Positions 1-8,250 of a DNA stretch of 64,000 nucleotides are shown in pieces. The stretch comes from Aquirhabdus sp. (GTDB lineage: Bacteria; Pseudomonadota; Gammaproteobacteria; Pseudomonadales; Moraxellaceae), in contig JASLHI010000007.1 in NCBI GenBank assembly GCA_030149815.1, positions 1 to 64,000 on the forward strand, in the 5' to 3' direction. The notes under the pieces were generated by a model. That model was not told where the DNA came from and did not search any database. It saw nothing but the letters and a program-made list of their open reading frames with translations. The number at the start of each line of letters is the position of its first letter. Positions within the stretch are counted from its first letter, which is position 1. The position numbers and the translations under genes are program-made.

Positions 1-2388
1 CAAAGTTGCTCCGTAGGTATGAGACAGCGCCTCAACCACACGCTGCATGCCATCTTTAATTTCCGTATCTTCTAGAGTGCGCTCTGGGTGTTGCCACAAT
101 AAAGCAAATGCAAGAGAACGCTTCCCAACCTCTACACCTTGACCAGTATATTCATCAAACAACCATGATTGTGTCAATGAATCTCCAGCTACGGATGCAA
201 TGGTCGATTGAATCTGGCTTACTTGGATACTATCACTAATTAAAACAGCTATATCGCGTCTAACTGATGGAAAACGTGACAATTCTGTAAATTTTGATTG
301 CTGCGGTTCGGTCAATGTTAATGAATCCAATTCCGCCACCCAAGTCACACCTAAATCCAAATCGCTCTCTAAGGATGGATGTAATCGTCCTAGATAGCCA
401 ATGCTCACTCCCTGCCGCATAATCTCCGCACTTTGTCCAGGATGTAACCAAGGACGCGTCGATTTATCGAAATTAACCGCAATTCGTGCAGAATGCAAGA
501 GTTGTGCGACATCTGCTTTAAAATCATAGAAATCCATTTGCGGTTTAGCTTCTGTCCACTGCTCTGGAAAACGCCCACCCGTCGCGATTAATGCCAATGT
601 TGGAATCTGTTGCAGCTCACTAATCTCTTGTTTTTCATTAGGAATAAAGCGAAGCCCTGTCTCAAAGAAACGAACTCGGCCTTGCTGACGATTCAAATTG
701 TATTGAACGCAAGGAATCAAGCTCGCGAGTAGCGTTGTCCGCATTACACTCAGCTCACTCGACATTGGATTAGCAAGATGTAGCGGGTTCACATCTGGAT
801 TTAATGCACGCTCCATCTTTTCATCAACAAAACTGAAGCTTACTGCTTCCTGATATCCCAACGTCACGAGCGTTTGGCGCAACTGTTGGATGCTCAAACG
901 ATCTTCGGTTGGTACAAAAGACATCGGCTGCAATGGAGACTTGATCGGAATATTGTCATAACCATAGATTCGAGCAACCTCTTCGCTCAAATCTGGCGCA
1001 ATACTCATATCAAATCGATGCGTTGGCGGTGTCGCATTCCACGCATTTTCATTACCTGTAATCTGTACACCTAAACTAGTCAATGTACTCACAACGAAAT
1101 CTGCAGTGATATCAAAGCCCAACAAACGACGAACTTGTGATAACGTGAATGGAATCACCGAGCGTTTTGGCAATGCAGCCAATTGCTCAACCAACGTCAC
1201 AGGGCCCGCTTGACCACCAGCCAATTGGAGAATCAAAGTCGTTGCACGCTCAAGTGCTGACACTGGCAATTCAAAATCCACGCCACGTTCGAAACGATGC
1301 GACGCATCGGTATGCAAGCCATAACGACGCGCACGGCCAGCGAGAGCCAACGGTTCAAAGAACGCACTTTCAAGGAAAATATCAGCTGTATCATCGGTGA
1401 CACTCGTCGACAAACCGCCCATGACCCCAGCCATCGCAATCGCGCCAGAATCATCAGCGATCAGCAAAGTATCGTCATCTAGCGTCACTTCTTGGTCATT
1501 CAACAGCGTCAGTTTTTCACCTGCTTGCGAGACGCGAACATGCACATCCCCTTGCAGCTTCGCCAAATCAAAGGCATGCAGTGGCTGCCCTAACTCAAGC
1601 AGGACATAGTTGGTGATATCGACCAGCAAACTATGCGTGCGTGTACCTGAACGAACCAGCGCATCAGACATCCATGTTGGTGTCTTCGCCTGTGGATTAA
1701 TTCCTGTGATCACTCGCCCCGCATAGCGCGGGCAGCCATTTTGTTGTACAGCATCGCTAATTTTAACGGCTACAGTACGATCAGAAGTCACGGGTGCAAT
1801 CGTAATTGCAGGCTCATTCACCGCCAAGCTATTCATCACGGCAAGCTCACGGGCGAGACCTTTAACACTCAGACAGTCGCCGCGGTTTGGCGTAATGCCT
1901 AATTCGAGAATACGATCATCTAAACGGAGATATTCACGAATATTTGTGCCAATTGGCGCGTCAGCAGGTAATAGCATCAAGCCATCAACGCCGTCATCCA
2001 ATCCAATTTCAGTAGCGCCACACAACATGCCTTGTGAATCAACACCACGCAATTTGCTTGGTTTGATTTTGAAATCTTTAGGCAAAACCGCACCGATCAT
2101 CGCTACAGGAACTTTAAGTCCTACCGCAACATTCGACGCACCACACACGATCTGTAAAGGCTCACCGTTATTGGCTTGCCCTACATTCACAGTCGTCACA
2201 CGCAAACGATCTGCATCGGGATGTTGTACAACTGTCAGCACCTCTCCAACCACCACACCATGAAATGGCGGTGCGACAGGTTCATTACTGTCTACCTCAA
2301 GTCCTGCCATCGTCAATTGATGGGCTAATGCTTCGCTATCGAGTGGTGGATTAACCCAGCTACGCAACCAACTTTCATTAATTTTCAT
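1..2388 (-). CDS. pheT: Phenylalanine--tRNA ligase beta subunit (3' end cut by window edge)
   Basis: Beta subunit of the alpha2-beta2 phenylalanyl-tRNA synthetase, which charges tRNA-Phe in the cytoplasm. I translated the minus strand from the ATG at 2388: it begins MKINESWLRSWVNPPL and continues through the tRNA-binding (EMAP-like) domain (about residues 40-150, with FHGVVVGEV), the B3/B4 and B5 regions, the LHPGQSA segment and the C-terminal FDX-ACB fold. The frame stays open for all 796 codons to base 1. The E. coli protein is 795 residues and ends RFQASLRD; here the last visible residues are TYGATL, so only a few codons and the stop are missing. It follows pheS after 12 bases, as expected for a pheST operon whose protein products form one enzyme. 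Confidence 0.96.
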   Translation of the reverse strand, partial: MKINESWLRSWVNPPLDSEALAHQLTMAGLEVDSNEPVAPPFHGVVVGEVLTVVQHPDADRLRVTTVNVGQANNGEPLQIVCGASNVAVGLKVPVAMIGAVLPKDFKIKPSKLRGVDSQGMLCGATEIGLDDGVDGLMLLPADAPIGTNIREYLRLDDRILELGITPNRGDCLSVKGLARELAVMNSLAVNEPAITIAPVTSDRTVAVKISDAVQQNGCPRYAGRVITGINPQAKTPTWMSDALVRSGTRTHSLLVDITNYVLLELGQPLHAFDLAKLQGDVHVRVSQAGEKLTLLNDQEVTLDDDTLLIADDSGAIAMAGVMGGLSTSVTDDTADIFLESAFFEPLALAGRARRYGLHTDASHRFERGVDFELPVSALERATTLILQLAGGQAGPVTLVEQLAALPKRSVIPFTLSQVRRLLGFDITADFVVSTLTSLGVQITGNENAWNATPPTHRFDMSIAPDLSEEVARIYGYDNIPIKSPLQPMSFVPTEDRLSIQQLRQTLVTLGYQEAVSFSFVDEKMERALNPDVNPLHLANPMSSELSVMRTTLLASLIPCVQYNLNRQQGRVRFFETGLRFIPNEKQEISELQQIPTLALIATGGRFPEQWTEAKPQMDFYDFKADVAQLLHSARIAVNFDKSTRPWLHPGQSAEIMRQGVSIGYLGRLHPSLESDLDLGVTWVAELDSLTLTEPQQSKFTELSRFPSVRRDIAVLISDSIQVSQIQSTIASVAGDSLTQSWLFDEYTGQGVEVGKRSLAFALLWQHPERTLEDTEIKDGMQRVVEALSHTYGATL

Positions 2389-2400
2389 GATTGCGCCTCC

Positions 2401-3453
2401 TTAAGCCTGATCTGATGATGTTGTTTTAGATTGAGATTCTGGTGTAGCAAACTGACGCAAGAATCGCACGTCATTCTGATAGAACATCCGCAAATCATTC
2501 ACCTCGTAACGCAACATCGCAAAACGCTCAATGCCCATACCAAAGGCAAAACCAGTGTATTTCTCAGGATCTATATCGCAGCTTCTCAGCACATTCGGAT
2601 GAACCATGCCACAGCCCAACACCTCAAGCCAGCGACCACTCTCACTCATGATATCCACTTCTGCACTTGGCTCAGTGAATGGGAAATAAGACGGACGGAA
2701 ACGAATCTTCAATTCACGTTCAAAGAACACATTAAGAAATTGAACAATAAGACCTTTTAGTTCAGCAAAATTGGTTTCTTCAGTAACGACCAAACCTTCG
2801 ATCTGATGGAACATCGGCGAATGAGTTTGGTCAGAGTCACAGCGATAAACGCGACCAGGACAAATAATCCGAATCGGTGGTTTTTGCTTCTCCATCGTGC
2901 GAATTTGTACCGAACTGGTATGTGTACGCAACAAATGATGTGCATCAAAATAAAACGTATCATGCATCGCGCGTGCGGGATGGTGACTCGGAATATTCAG
3001 TGCTTCAAAATTATGATAATCGTCTTCAACTTCCGCGCCCGACTCAACAGTAAAGCCTGCACGCACAAAGAATTGGCTCATGCGCTCCATAACTTGGGTC
3101 ACAGGATGGATACTACCACCTTGCTGACCACGACCATCCATCGTGATATCAATGGTTTCACTTGCAAGCTTGGCATCTAAAGCCGCTTTTTGAAGAAGTG
3201 TTTGGCGCTGATTCAGTGCATCGTTAATGGCTTCACGAATCGCATGGAGCACTGCACCTTGGGCTTTACGTGCATCTGCATCAAGTTTACCCAGACCTTT
3301 TGAGACTTCCGCCAATTGGCTTTTTTTACCTGTAAATTGGACGCGAACTTGCTCAAGGCTTGCAAGATCGGTTGCCGCAGCAATCGCTGCCAATGCATTT
3401 GGCGTGAGATCATCCAATGACAGAGCATCAGATGCAGTGGAATCTAGAGACAT
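2401..3453 (-). CDS. pheS: Phenylalanine--tRNA ligase alpha subunit
   Basis: Catalytic alpha subunit of phenylalanyl-tRNA synthetase (class II). Class II motifs are plain: the HPxxxVMERM region, DDYHNFEALNIP.HHPAR (motif 1 area), PGRVYRCDSDQTHSPMFHQ (motif 2) and the GFAFGMGIERFAMLRY motif 3 near the C terminus. I place the start at the ATG at 3453 (MSLDSTASD...), because the longer frame would use a TTG five codons earlier and relatives begin close to MSLxxLT. The product is about 350 residues against 327 in E. coli; the extra length is a short N-terminal piece and a C-terminal tail (TPESQSKTTSSDQA). It lies downstream of rplT behind a terminator-like hairpin and directly upstream of pheT. 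Confidence 0.96.
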   Translation of the reverse strand: MSLDSTASDALSLDDLTPNALAAIAAATDLASLEQVRVQFTGKKSQLAEVSKGLGKLDADARKAQGAVLHAIREAINDALNQRQTLLQKAALDAKLASETIDITMDGRGQQGGSIHPVTQVMERMSQFFVRAGFTVESGAEVEDDYHNFEALNIPSHHPARAMHDTFYFDAHHLLRTHTSSVQIRTMEKQKPPIRIICPGRVYRCDSDQTHSPMFHQIEGLVVTEETNFAELKGLIVQFLNVFFERELKIRFRPSYFPFTEPSAEVDIMSESGRWLEVLGCGMVHPNVLRSCDIDPEKYTGFAFGMGIERFAMLRYEVNDLRMFYQNDVRFLRQFATPESQSKTTSSDQA

Positions 3454-3611
3454 ATTTTTTCTCGTCAAAGCAACTTATCAAAATCTTGTTCACGGCTTGC
3501 CAGAACACCAATGCAAAGCGTGAAATTGATCATCAAAAATCTGGTGAGCAATTCTAACGTAATTTAGGCGTTGAAGGATGTTCTACATCCACTTTCGCAC
3601 AAAATCCGCAA

Positions 3612-3640
3612 CAAAAAAGCCACCTGATTCAGGTGGCTTC
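3612..3640 (-). terminator. Rho-independent terminator or attenuator between rplT and pheS
   Basis: Perfect 8-bp stem GCCACCTG (3619-3626) / CAGGTGGC (3630-3637) with a 3-base loop, extended by two A-T pairs and followed on the minus strand by six T residues (3613-3618). It sits about 25 bases past the rplT stop, so it can end the rpmI-rplT transcript or act as a partial terminator (attenuator) in front of pheST. I see no Phe-rich leader peptide in the 160 bases that follow. Confidence 0.85.
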
Positions 3641-3664
3641 TTGTTTATCTCAGCTTAAAGCGAA

Positions 3665-4024
3665 TTAAGCAGCGAGCGCACCTTTAGCTTTTTCAGCCAA
3701 GGCACTAAATGCAACTGCATCATGCATCGCGATATCAGCCAACACGCGGCGGTCGATGATCACTTCTGCTTTTTTCAGACCATTGATCAAACGGCTGTAT
3801 GACAGACCGTTCAAACGTGCACCTGCGTTGATACGTGCAATCCACAATGCGCGGAAGGTACGTTTTTTCTGACGGCGGTCACGGTATGCATATTGACCAG
3901 CTTTCATCACTGCCTGTACGGCTACTTTATATACGCGTGAACGCGCACCGTAGTAACCTTTTGCACGGGCTAGAACTTTTTTATGACGGCGATGAGCCTG
4001 TACACCACGTTTTACACGAGCCAT
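3665..4024 (-). CDS. rplT: 50S ribosomal protein L20
   Basis: Large-subunit protein L20, which binds 23S rRNA early in 50S assembly and in many bacteria represses its own operon. The 119-residue product has the family's length and sequence: MARVKRGVQAHRRHKKVL at the N terminus, the very basic YRDRRQKKRTFRALWIARIN helix region, and the C-terminal LADIAMHDAVAFSAL segment. It starts 11 bases after the rpmI stop, the standard rpmI-rplT pair. Highly confident; identity needs no search. Confidence 0.98.
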   Translation of the reverse strand: MARVKRGVQAHRRHKKVLARAKGYYGARSRVYKVAVQAVMKAGQYAYRDRRQKKRTFRALWIARINAGARLNGLSYSRLINGLKKAEVIIDRRVLADIAMHDAVAFSALAEKAKGALAA

Positions 4025-4035
4025 TTATAATCTCC

Positions 4036-4239
4036 TTAAAGGTATGGGCACATACGGCGAACAGCTGCAACGTCACTGACGTGAACCATTACACAACCGC
4101 GAAGTTGACGAATACGCTTTGGAGACTTTTTGGTCAGAATGTGGCGTTTGTATGCTTGTTTACGTTTGAAACCATTTGCGGTTTTTTTGAAGCGTTTTGC
4201 AGCACCGCGCTTGGTTTTGAGTTTGATTTTTTTACTCAT
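4036..4239 (-). CDS. rpmI: 50S ribosomal protein L35
   Basis: Large-subunit protein L35, 67 residues, basic throughout, with the diagnostic KTKRGAAKRFKKTANGFKRK block and the C-terminal RGCVMVHVSDVAAVRRMCPYL typical of this branch of gammaproteobacteria. The ATG at 4239 is preceded by AGAGG at proper spacing. In most gammaproteobacteria infC (IF3) lies directly upstream; here the upstream neighbour is instead a divergently transcribed AT-rich ATPase gene, so rpmI-rplT must have its own promoter in the 4240-4504 spacer. A short inverted repeat (CAAGAC 4270-4275 / GTCTTG 4286-4291) lies in the leader. Confidence 0.97.
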   Translation of the reverse strand: MSKKIKLKTKRGAAKRFKKTANGFKRKQAYKRHILTKKSPKRIRQLRGCVMVHVSDVAAVRRMCPYL

Positions 4240-4444
4240 ATCAGCCTCTTTTGGGAACCCGTTTAGTTACAAGACACCCAACTGCGTCTTGACCTGCGGG
4301 TAAGGGAGGCGAGAGTTTACAGGATTGGAGGAGGAATATCTAGCTTTTCTATGAACACGAAAACATAAATATAGAGTGTCGAAACAAAACAACTCTGAAC
4401 AGTTTTCTGGTTTAATCAAATCAATCGTAAAGCATAAATAACGT

Positions 4445-4459
4445 AGCGTTTAAAACGCT
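4445..4459. promoter_or_regulatory. Short perfect palindrome in the divergent rpmI / ATPase spacer
   Basis: AGCGTTT-A-AAACGCT forms a perfect 7-bp inverted repeat about 45 bases before the ATPase start and 205 bases before rpmI. Its position between divergent genes suits an operator, but no regulator is nearby and it may be chance. Confidence 0.25.
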
Positions 4460-4504
4460 GTCACAAAACCCTTTTGCATAGCAACTACAAAAGACGAACT
4501 AACA

Positions 4505-6646
4505 ATGACTAAAATTACAAGACTCGTAACATTCTTAATATTATCGTTAATACTATCTGCAATTTTCAACCACTTCAAAGGAGTTTATTTTCCTCATGAT
4601 GTTGTTGGGTTCGTAGTTTTTACGAGCCTAATAATGCTGTCTTTTAATTCACTGATTTTAGAACATTATTTCACAAAACCAACTGATGTATTATCTGCAT
4701 CTATCGCAGTTTTGCTTATCATAGTCCCGATACCAGAGGATCTTAAAGATCTTGGAAACTGGTATAACACCATATTTTTCTTCTCTTTTACATGCGGGAT
4801 ATTATCTGTTCTTTCTTTAGTATTATTGGACTCAGATCAACCAGATGAATGCAACAGAAATAAAATAGCAAAGCTAATCAAAGATTTTGTAACTCGGTTT
4901 GGAAGTAGTAAAGTTCAGTTCTTTTGCTTATTTGTTTTGACTGCCTTCTTTTACTTAGATAGTAAGTCACAATACTTCATTTTTTTATTCATGTATTCAG
5001 CTTTTGTACTCTTAGATCCTTGGAAATTTATCTTAAAAATTTCAACTTTTGCTAAAGCAAAACCTCAAACTGGAATCGGACAAATTTTTGGAGTTCAATC
5101 CAAGAACACCTTCCTAGTAAAACTATATGACAAAAGACCTGCTGTTAAAATTTTTGATTTTGTTGAGTTCAGATATTCAATGGATAAAGGAAGGGGCATT
5201 AGAAAAGGCTTAATTCTTGATAACTACTTACTAAATCAAGCGCAATGGGTCAAAATTCTTGTTAGTGATGAAATACAAGAAATTTTCGGGAAAACAACTT
5301 TCAACTCTTTCGAAGAAGAAAATGTTGTTTTTAAAATCACGAATCCAACAACTAATGACTATCTAGATAAATTTATAGGAATCGTAGACGAAAACTCCAC
5401 CATCTCGACTATCAGATTTATATACAATTCTAAAAAAGAAATTTTTGAAGGTCAACTTATTGAGATTTTTATTCGCAATAAGAAGATTTTATATCAAGTC
5501 GTTCAAGGTATTACAAAAATTGAGCAATTAGAGCATAAGAATGAAACTGGGTATATTACGGGTGAAGCCATACAACTAGGAATTTGGCATGCAGAGAATG
5601 GGAAGTTTGAAAAATACGGTTGGGTTCCGTTTATTAACTCTCCTGTTTATTTAGCATCCAAAATAGAACCGCCAGAAATAGCGCTCAATGAATATCAGAT
5701 TGGGAGTATTCCAAACTCGAATTACCCAGTAATTCTAAACAAAGACCTAGCATTAACACATCATACTGCTGTGCTGGGTGTAACAGGAACAGGGAAATCT
5801 GTATTCTCTAGAAATCTGATTAGACAATATTTACTTGATCCGAAAACAAAAGCTTTATGTATTGATTTTACTGGAGAATATAAAAATAAATTTCACGACT
5901 TAAAACCCGTTAGAATTCTCGATGTTGACTCAGAAAATACCCTTTATGCCTCTTTCGAATGGATAGCAAACGAGTTAGAAAAATTTCCAAATAATCAAGA
6001 CAAAGTAAGACTCAAATCTGCTGATGAATTCATAAAGAAAACTTTATCTGATGGATTATCAAGTTTCTTAAAAGAACCCGATAGTCGTATTTCAATATTT
6101 GAGCTACCGGAGGTTTCTAACACTGCAACCATTCTGGAATACACAAGACAACTTTTCAAATCGTTATTTATTCTTGCTAAAACTGAGAACTGTTTTGGCA
6201 ATAAGATTTGTGTAGTTTTAGAAGAGGCCCATACTATAATTCCTGAATGGAATTTTGTTGGAATAGCCGACAAATCATCTAAATCACTACTTAATAGTAT
6301 TGCGCAGATTGCACTACAGGGTAGAAAATATAACATAGGGCTTTTGGTTATAGCACAGCGAACTGCAAACGTATCCAAAACTGTATTAACTCAGTGCAAT
6401 ACGATGATTTCATTTCAGGAATTTGATAAGACAAGTAGTGACTTCTTATCTAATTATTTTGGACAGGACATCGCAAGCACACTACCAAATTTAAAATTCA
6501 GACAAGCTATTGCAGCAGGCAAAGCTCTCAAATCAAATGTACCGATGATATTTGAAGTCCCTGAAATCGAAGAACCAGACGCACCTTTGACTACTACAGA
6601 TCAAGCGGAAATAATTGAACCTGCCAAATATCAAGATGACGATTAG
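4505..6646 (+). CDS. Membrane-anchored HerA/DUF87-type ATPase
   Basis: A 713-residue protein of the HerA/FtsK superfamily of hexameric DNA-pumping ATPases. The first ~175 residues hold about five hydrophobic segments (near 5-24, 32-52, 62-78, 88-108 and 136-175), so the ATPase is membrane-bound. A HAS-barrel-like beta region follows, then the motor: Walker A GVTGTGKS near 426-433, Walker B with VVLEEAH near 570-576, and the sensor/arginine segment LQGRKYNIGLLVIAQR typical of HerA. HerA homologues act with nucleases such as NurA in end resection or with Sir2, DUF4297 and similar effectors in antiphage defence; no such partner is encoded next to it, so its job is unknown. Base composition is clearly more AT-rich than the neighbouring ribosomal genes, suggesting acquisition. 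No strong ribosome binding site precedes the ATG. Confidence 0.8.
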   Translation: MTKITRLVTFLILSLILSAIFNHFKGVYFPHDVVGFVVFTSLIMLSFNSLILEHYFTKPTDVLSASIAVLLIIVPIPEDLKDLGNWYNTIFFFSFTCGILSVLSLVLLDSDQPDECNRNKIAKLIKDFVTRFGSSKVQFFCLFVLTAFFYLDSKSQYFIFLFMYSAFVLLDPWKFILKISTFAKAKPQTGIGQIFGVQSKNTFLVKLYDKRPAVKIFDFVEFRYSMDKGRGIRKGLILDNYLLNQAQWVKILVSDEIQEIFGKTTFNSFEEENVVFKITNPTTNDYLDKFIGIVDENSTISTIRFIYNSKKEIFEGQLIEIFIRNKKILYQVVQGITKIEQLEHKNETGYITGEAIQLGIWHAENGKFEKYGWVPFINSPVYLASKIEPPEIALNEYQIGSIPNSNYPVILNKDLALTHHTAVLGVTGTGKSVFSRNLIRQYLLDPKTKALCIDFTGEYKNKFHDLKPVRILDVDSENTLYASFEWIANELEKFPNNQDKVRLKSADEFIKKTLSDGLSSFLKEPDSRISIFELPEVSNTATILEYTRQLFKSLFILAKTENCFGNKICVVLEEAHTIIPEWNFVGIADKSSKSLLNSIAQIALQGRKYNIGLLVIAQRTANVSKTVLTQCNTMISFQEFDKTSSDFLSNYFGQDIASTLPNLKFRQAIAAGKALKSNVPMIFEVPEIEEPDAPLTTTDQAEIIEPAKYQDDD

Positions 6647-6666
6647 GAAGAATATATTCTTAATCT

Positions 6667-6705
6667 CCCTCGCTATTTCTTTAATCCTCGCCACTGTTTC
6701 ATCCA
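6667..6705 (-). pseudogene. Remnant of the 3' end of a duplicated alpha/beta hydrolase gene
   Basis: Bases 6667-6700 match 7367-7400, inside the 3' end of the intact hydrolase gene downstream, at 28 of 34 positions in the same orientation. Read on the minus strand the remnant gives LDETVARIKEI, against LETVAKIKEV in the intact protein. It is far too short to function. It suggests an earlier tandem copy was lost when the DUF1851 gene came to lie between the two. Confidence 0.5.
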
Positions 6706-6787
6706 GAGGCCTCTTCTATAGCAAAACTTGCATAACATGGCATGTGATGCTAAAAAGCGCCATCACTCCAAGACAAAGAGACACACA

Positions 6788-7264
6788 GTGACGATAAGCT
6801 GGTCAGACCTACATTTCACCCCAAATACGCAAGCCATTCATACATTGGCAACATCATGGCAATGGCTGCTGCCAAACGGATTTACGCCAATTCTGTTTTC
6901 TATTCTTGGTGATATGTTCTTTCAAGAAGCGACAGAAGAAGTCTATTGGCTCAATACAGGCACAGGCGAAGTGACGGCTGTTGCCAAATCAGTTGAGCAT
7001 TTTCATAAATTGCTCGCTTCAGAGGAAGCTAATAACTGGTTCATGCCTAACTTAGTCGAACAACTGCATGAAGCAGGCAAGATTCCGACTGAAAATCAAT
7101 GCTATACCTATGTCACGTTACCGATATTTGCTGAAGGAAAGTATGACATTGAAAACCTGAATCCAGTTCCAGCAAGTGAGCACTTCGCGATGACTGGAGA
7201 ATTGCTGAACCATCTTCAGGGATTGAAAGATGGTGAAACAATAGAAATTACCACCACTAATTAA
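6788..7264 (+). CDS. DUF1851 protein, T6SS immunity Tdi1-like C-terminal domain
   Basis: The body of this 158-residue protein matches the DUF1851 / Tdi1 C-terminal domain: WQWLLP...TPILFSILGDMFF, then EVYWLNTGTGEVTAVA, WFMPNLVEQL, QCYTYVTLPIF and the closing HFAMTGELLNHL. Tdi1 is the immunity protein against the type VI secretion effector Tde1 DNase; most DUF1851 proteins are uncharacterised. I use the GTG at 6788 (AAAGAGA upstream, and family members begin about here: xTISWSDL); an in-frame ATG at 6728 would add 20 unrelated residues. No type VI effector or structural gene is nearby, so it is an orphan. The gene is flanked by a fragment and an intact copy of the same hydrolase 3' end. Confidence 0.7.
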   Translation: MTISWSDLHFTPNTQAIHTLATSWQWLLPNGFTPILFSILGDMFFQEATEEVYWLNTGTGEVTAVAKSVEHFHKLLASEEANNWFMPNLVEQLHEAGKIPTENQCYTYVTLPIFAEGKYDIENLNPVPASEHFAMTGELLNHLQGLKDGETIEITTTN

Positions 7265-7277
7265 TAGCTTTTAAAAC

Positions 7278-7301
7278 GGGCACCATATGGATGTGCCCTA
7301 C
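7278..7301 (-). repeat. GTAG-headed palindrome (REP-like)
   Basis: On the minus strand GTA-GGGCAC, a 9-base loop containing CATATG, then GTGCCC. No T-run follows, so it is a poor terminator. The GTAG head plus palindrome resembles the pair at 10496-10579 and bacterial REP elements. Confidence 0.4.
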
Positions 7302-7352
7302 ACTAGAACTTGCAACAATGACGCAAAGACAAACTAAGACCAACAGAAGTGA

Positions 7353-8171
7353 CTACAACTTAAACGCCTTCACTACTTCTTTAATCTTCGCCACAGTCTC
7401 TAGCGGATGTTCCAGCGGAAACATATGTCCACCATCAACCACTGAATATGGAATCCCTAACTGCTTCTGCAAACGCTGCGGAAAACCACGACCATAAAAC
7501 TGACTCTCACGCCCAGCAATCAAATGCACAGGAATCTTCGGTGCACGACGCGGCGTCAACCAAAACATCGATGGATTGGTGCGGAAGATCTCAACCTCAA
7601 CCGCCTTTGGAATCGTCAAGGTCACGCCACCATCAGGCGCATCCGTCAAGCCATATTTGATATACGCATCAAAACAATCTTGATCAAAGGTTGAAAACAA
7701 ACCACGTCCACGCAGCTTCTCAGCCGCTTGTTCACGACTATCCCAATGATCTCGACGCTTACTGGATAACGCCGCTGGGGTACGCTTGTCATACTCTTTC
7801 GGTGTAAACGTCTTCGCCAAATGCATCATGAAGGAATACACCCCATTAATCATCGGCGGATCCATCATGACCAGACCACGCATCAATTCTGGTCTTTTAT
7901 AAGCGGCTAGATAACTACACAACCCGCCCAACGAATGCCCGAGCGCGATCACAGGTCGCGGTTGACCATTAGCATCCACCGCTTGTCGCTGAATACTATC
8001 GATCACTTGATCACGCAAATTCGTCCAATGATTATTCACAGGAAAACGCGGATCAGTCCCGATCAATGGCAACATGACGATATCAAAGTCATCACGTAAT
8101 CCATCAAATAACTTTTCATAGACAGCAGATGGAATACCATTGGCATGAGCAAAGTGAATCAGTGGTTTCAT
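7353..8171 (-). CDS. Alpha/beta hydrolase
   Basis: A 272-residue alpha/beta-hydrolase fold protein of unknown substrate. It starts MKPLIHFAHANGIPSAVYEKL, has the nucleophile elbow GHSLGG (catalytic Ser), a cap region, and a C-terminal GGHMFPLEHP holding the catalytic His. I set the start at the ATG at 8171 because GAAGA lies upstream and the preceding 16 codons of the longer frame look non-coding. The N-terminal HANGxP signature is shared by a group of bacterial hydrolases annotated as lipase/esterase-like without a defined reaction. The same gene end is partly duplicated at 6667-6705. Confidence 0.85.
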   Translation of the reverse strand: MKPLIHFAHANGIPSAVYEKLFDGLRDDFDIVMLPLIGTDPRFPVNNHWTNLRDQVIDSIQRQAVDANGQPRPVIALGHSLGGLCSYLAAYKRPELMRGLVMMDPPMINGVYSFMMHLAKTFTPKEYDKRTPAALSSKRRDHWDSREQAAEKLRGRGLFSTFDQDCFDAYIKYGLTDAPDGGVTLTIPKAVEVEIFRTNPSMFWLTPRRAPKIPVHLIAGRESQFYGRGFPQRLQKQLGIPYSVVDGGHMFPLEHPLETVAKIKEVVKAFKL

Positions 8172-8250
8172 AACAAAATCTTCAAGACAGTTTGGATGAT
8201 CGCAAGACCGCCTCCCCATTCATGAGGAGGTGATTGATAGAGACGCTGGG

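Noticed and set aside
3465..3533. A 22-codon frame (MINFTLC...DKLL) directly before pheS as a possible attenuation leader peptide
   Set aside because: Only two Phe codons, no ribosome binding site, and the terminator lies upstream rather than downstream of it.
7353..8171. HerA ATPase, DUF1851 and this hydrolase as one defence operon
   Set aside because: The hydrolase is on the opposite strand, has an ordinary Ser-His fold, and the DUF1851 gene is separated from the ATPase by a gene fragment; no shared unit is evident.
8205..8235. CCTCCCC...GAGGAGG inverted repeat after sppA as a terminator
   Set aside because: Imperfect stem with no T-run on either strand.
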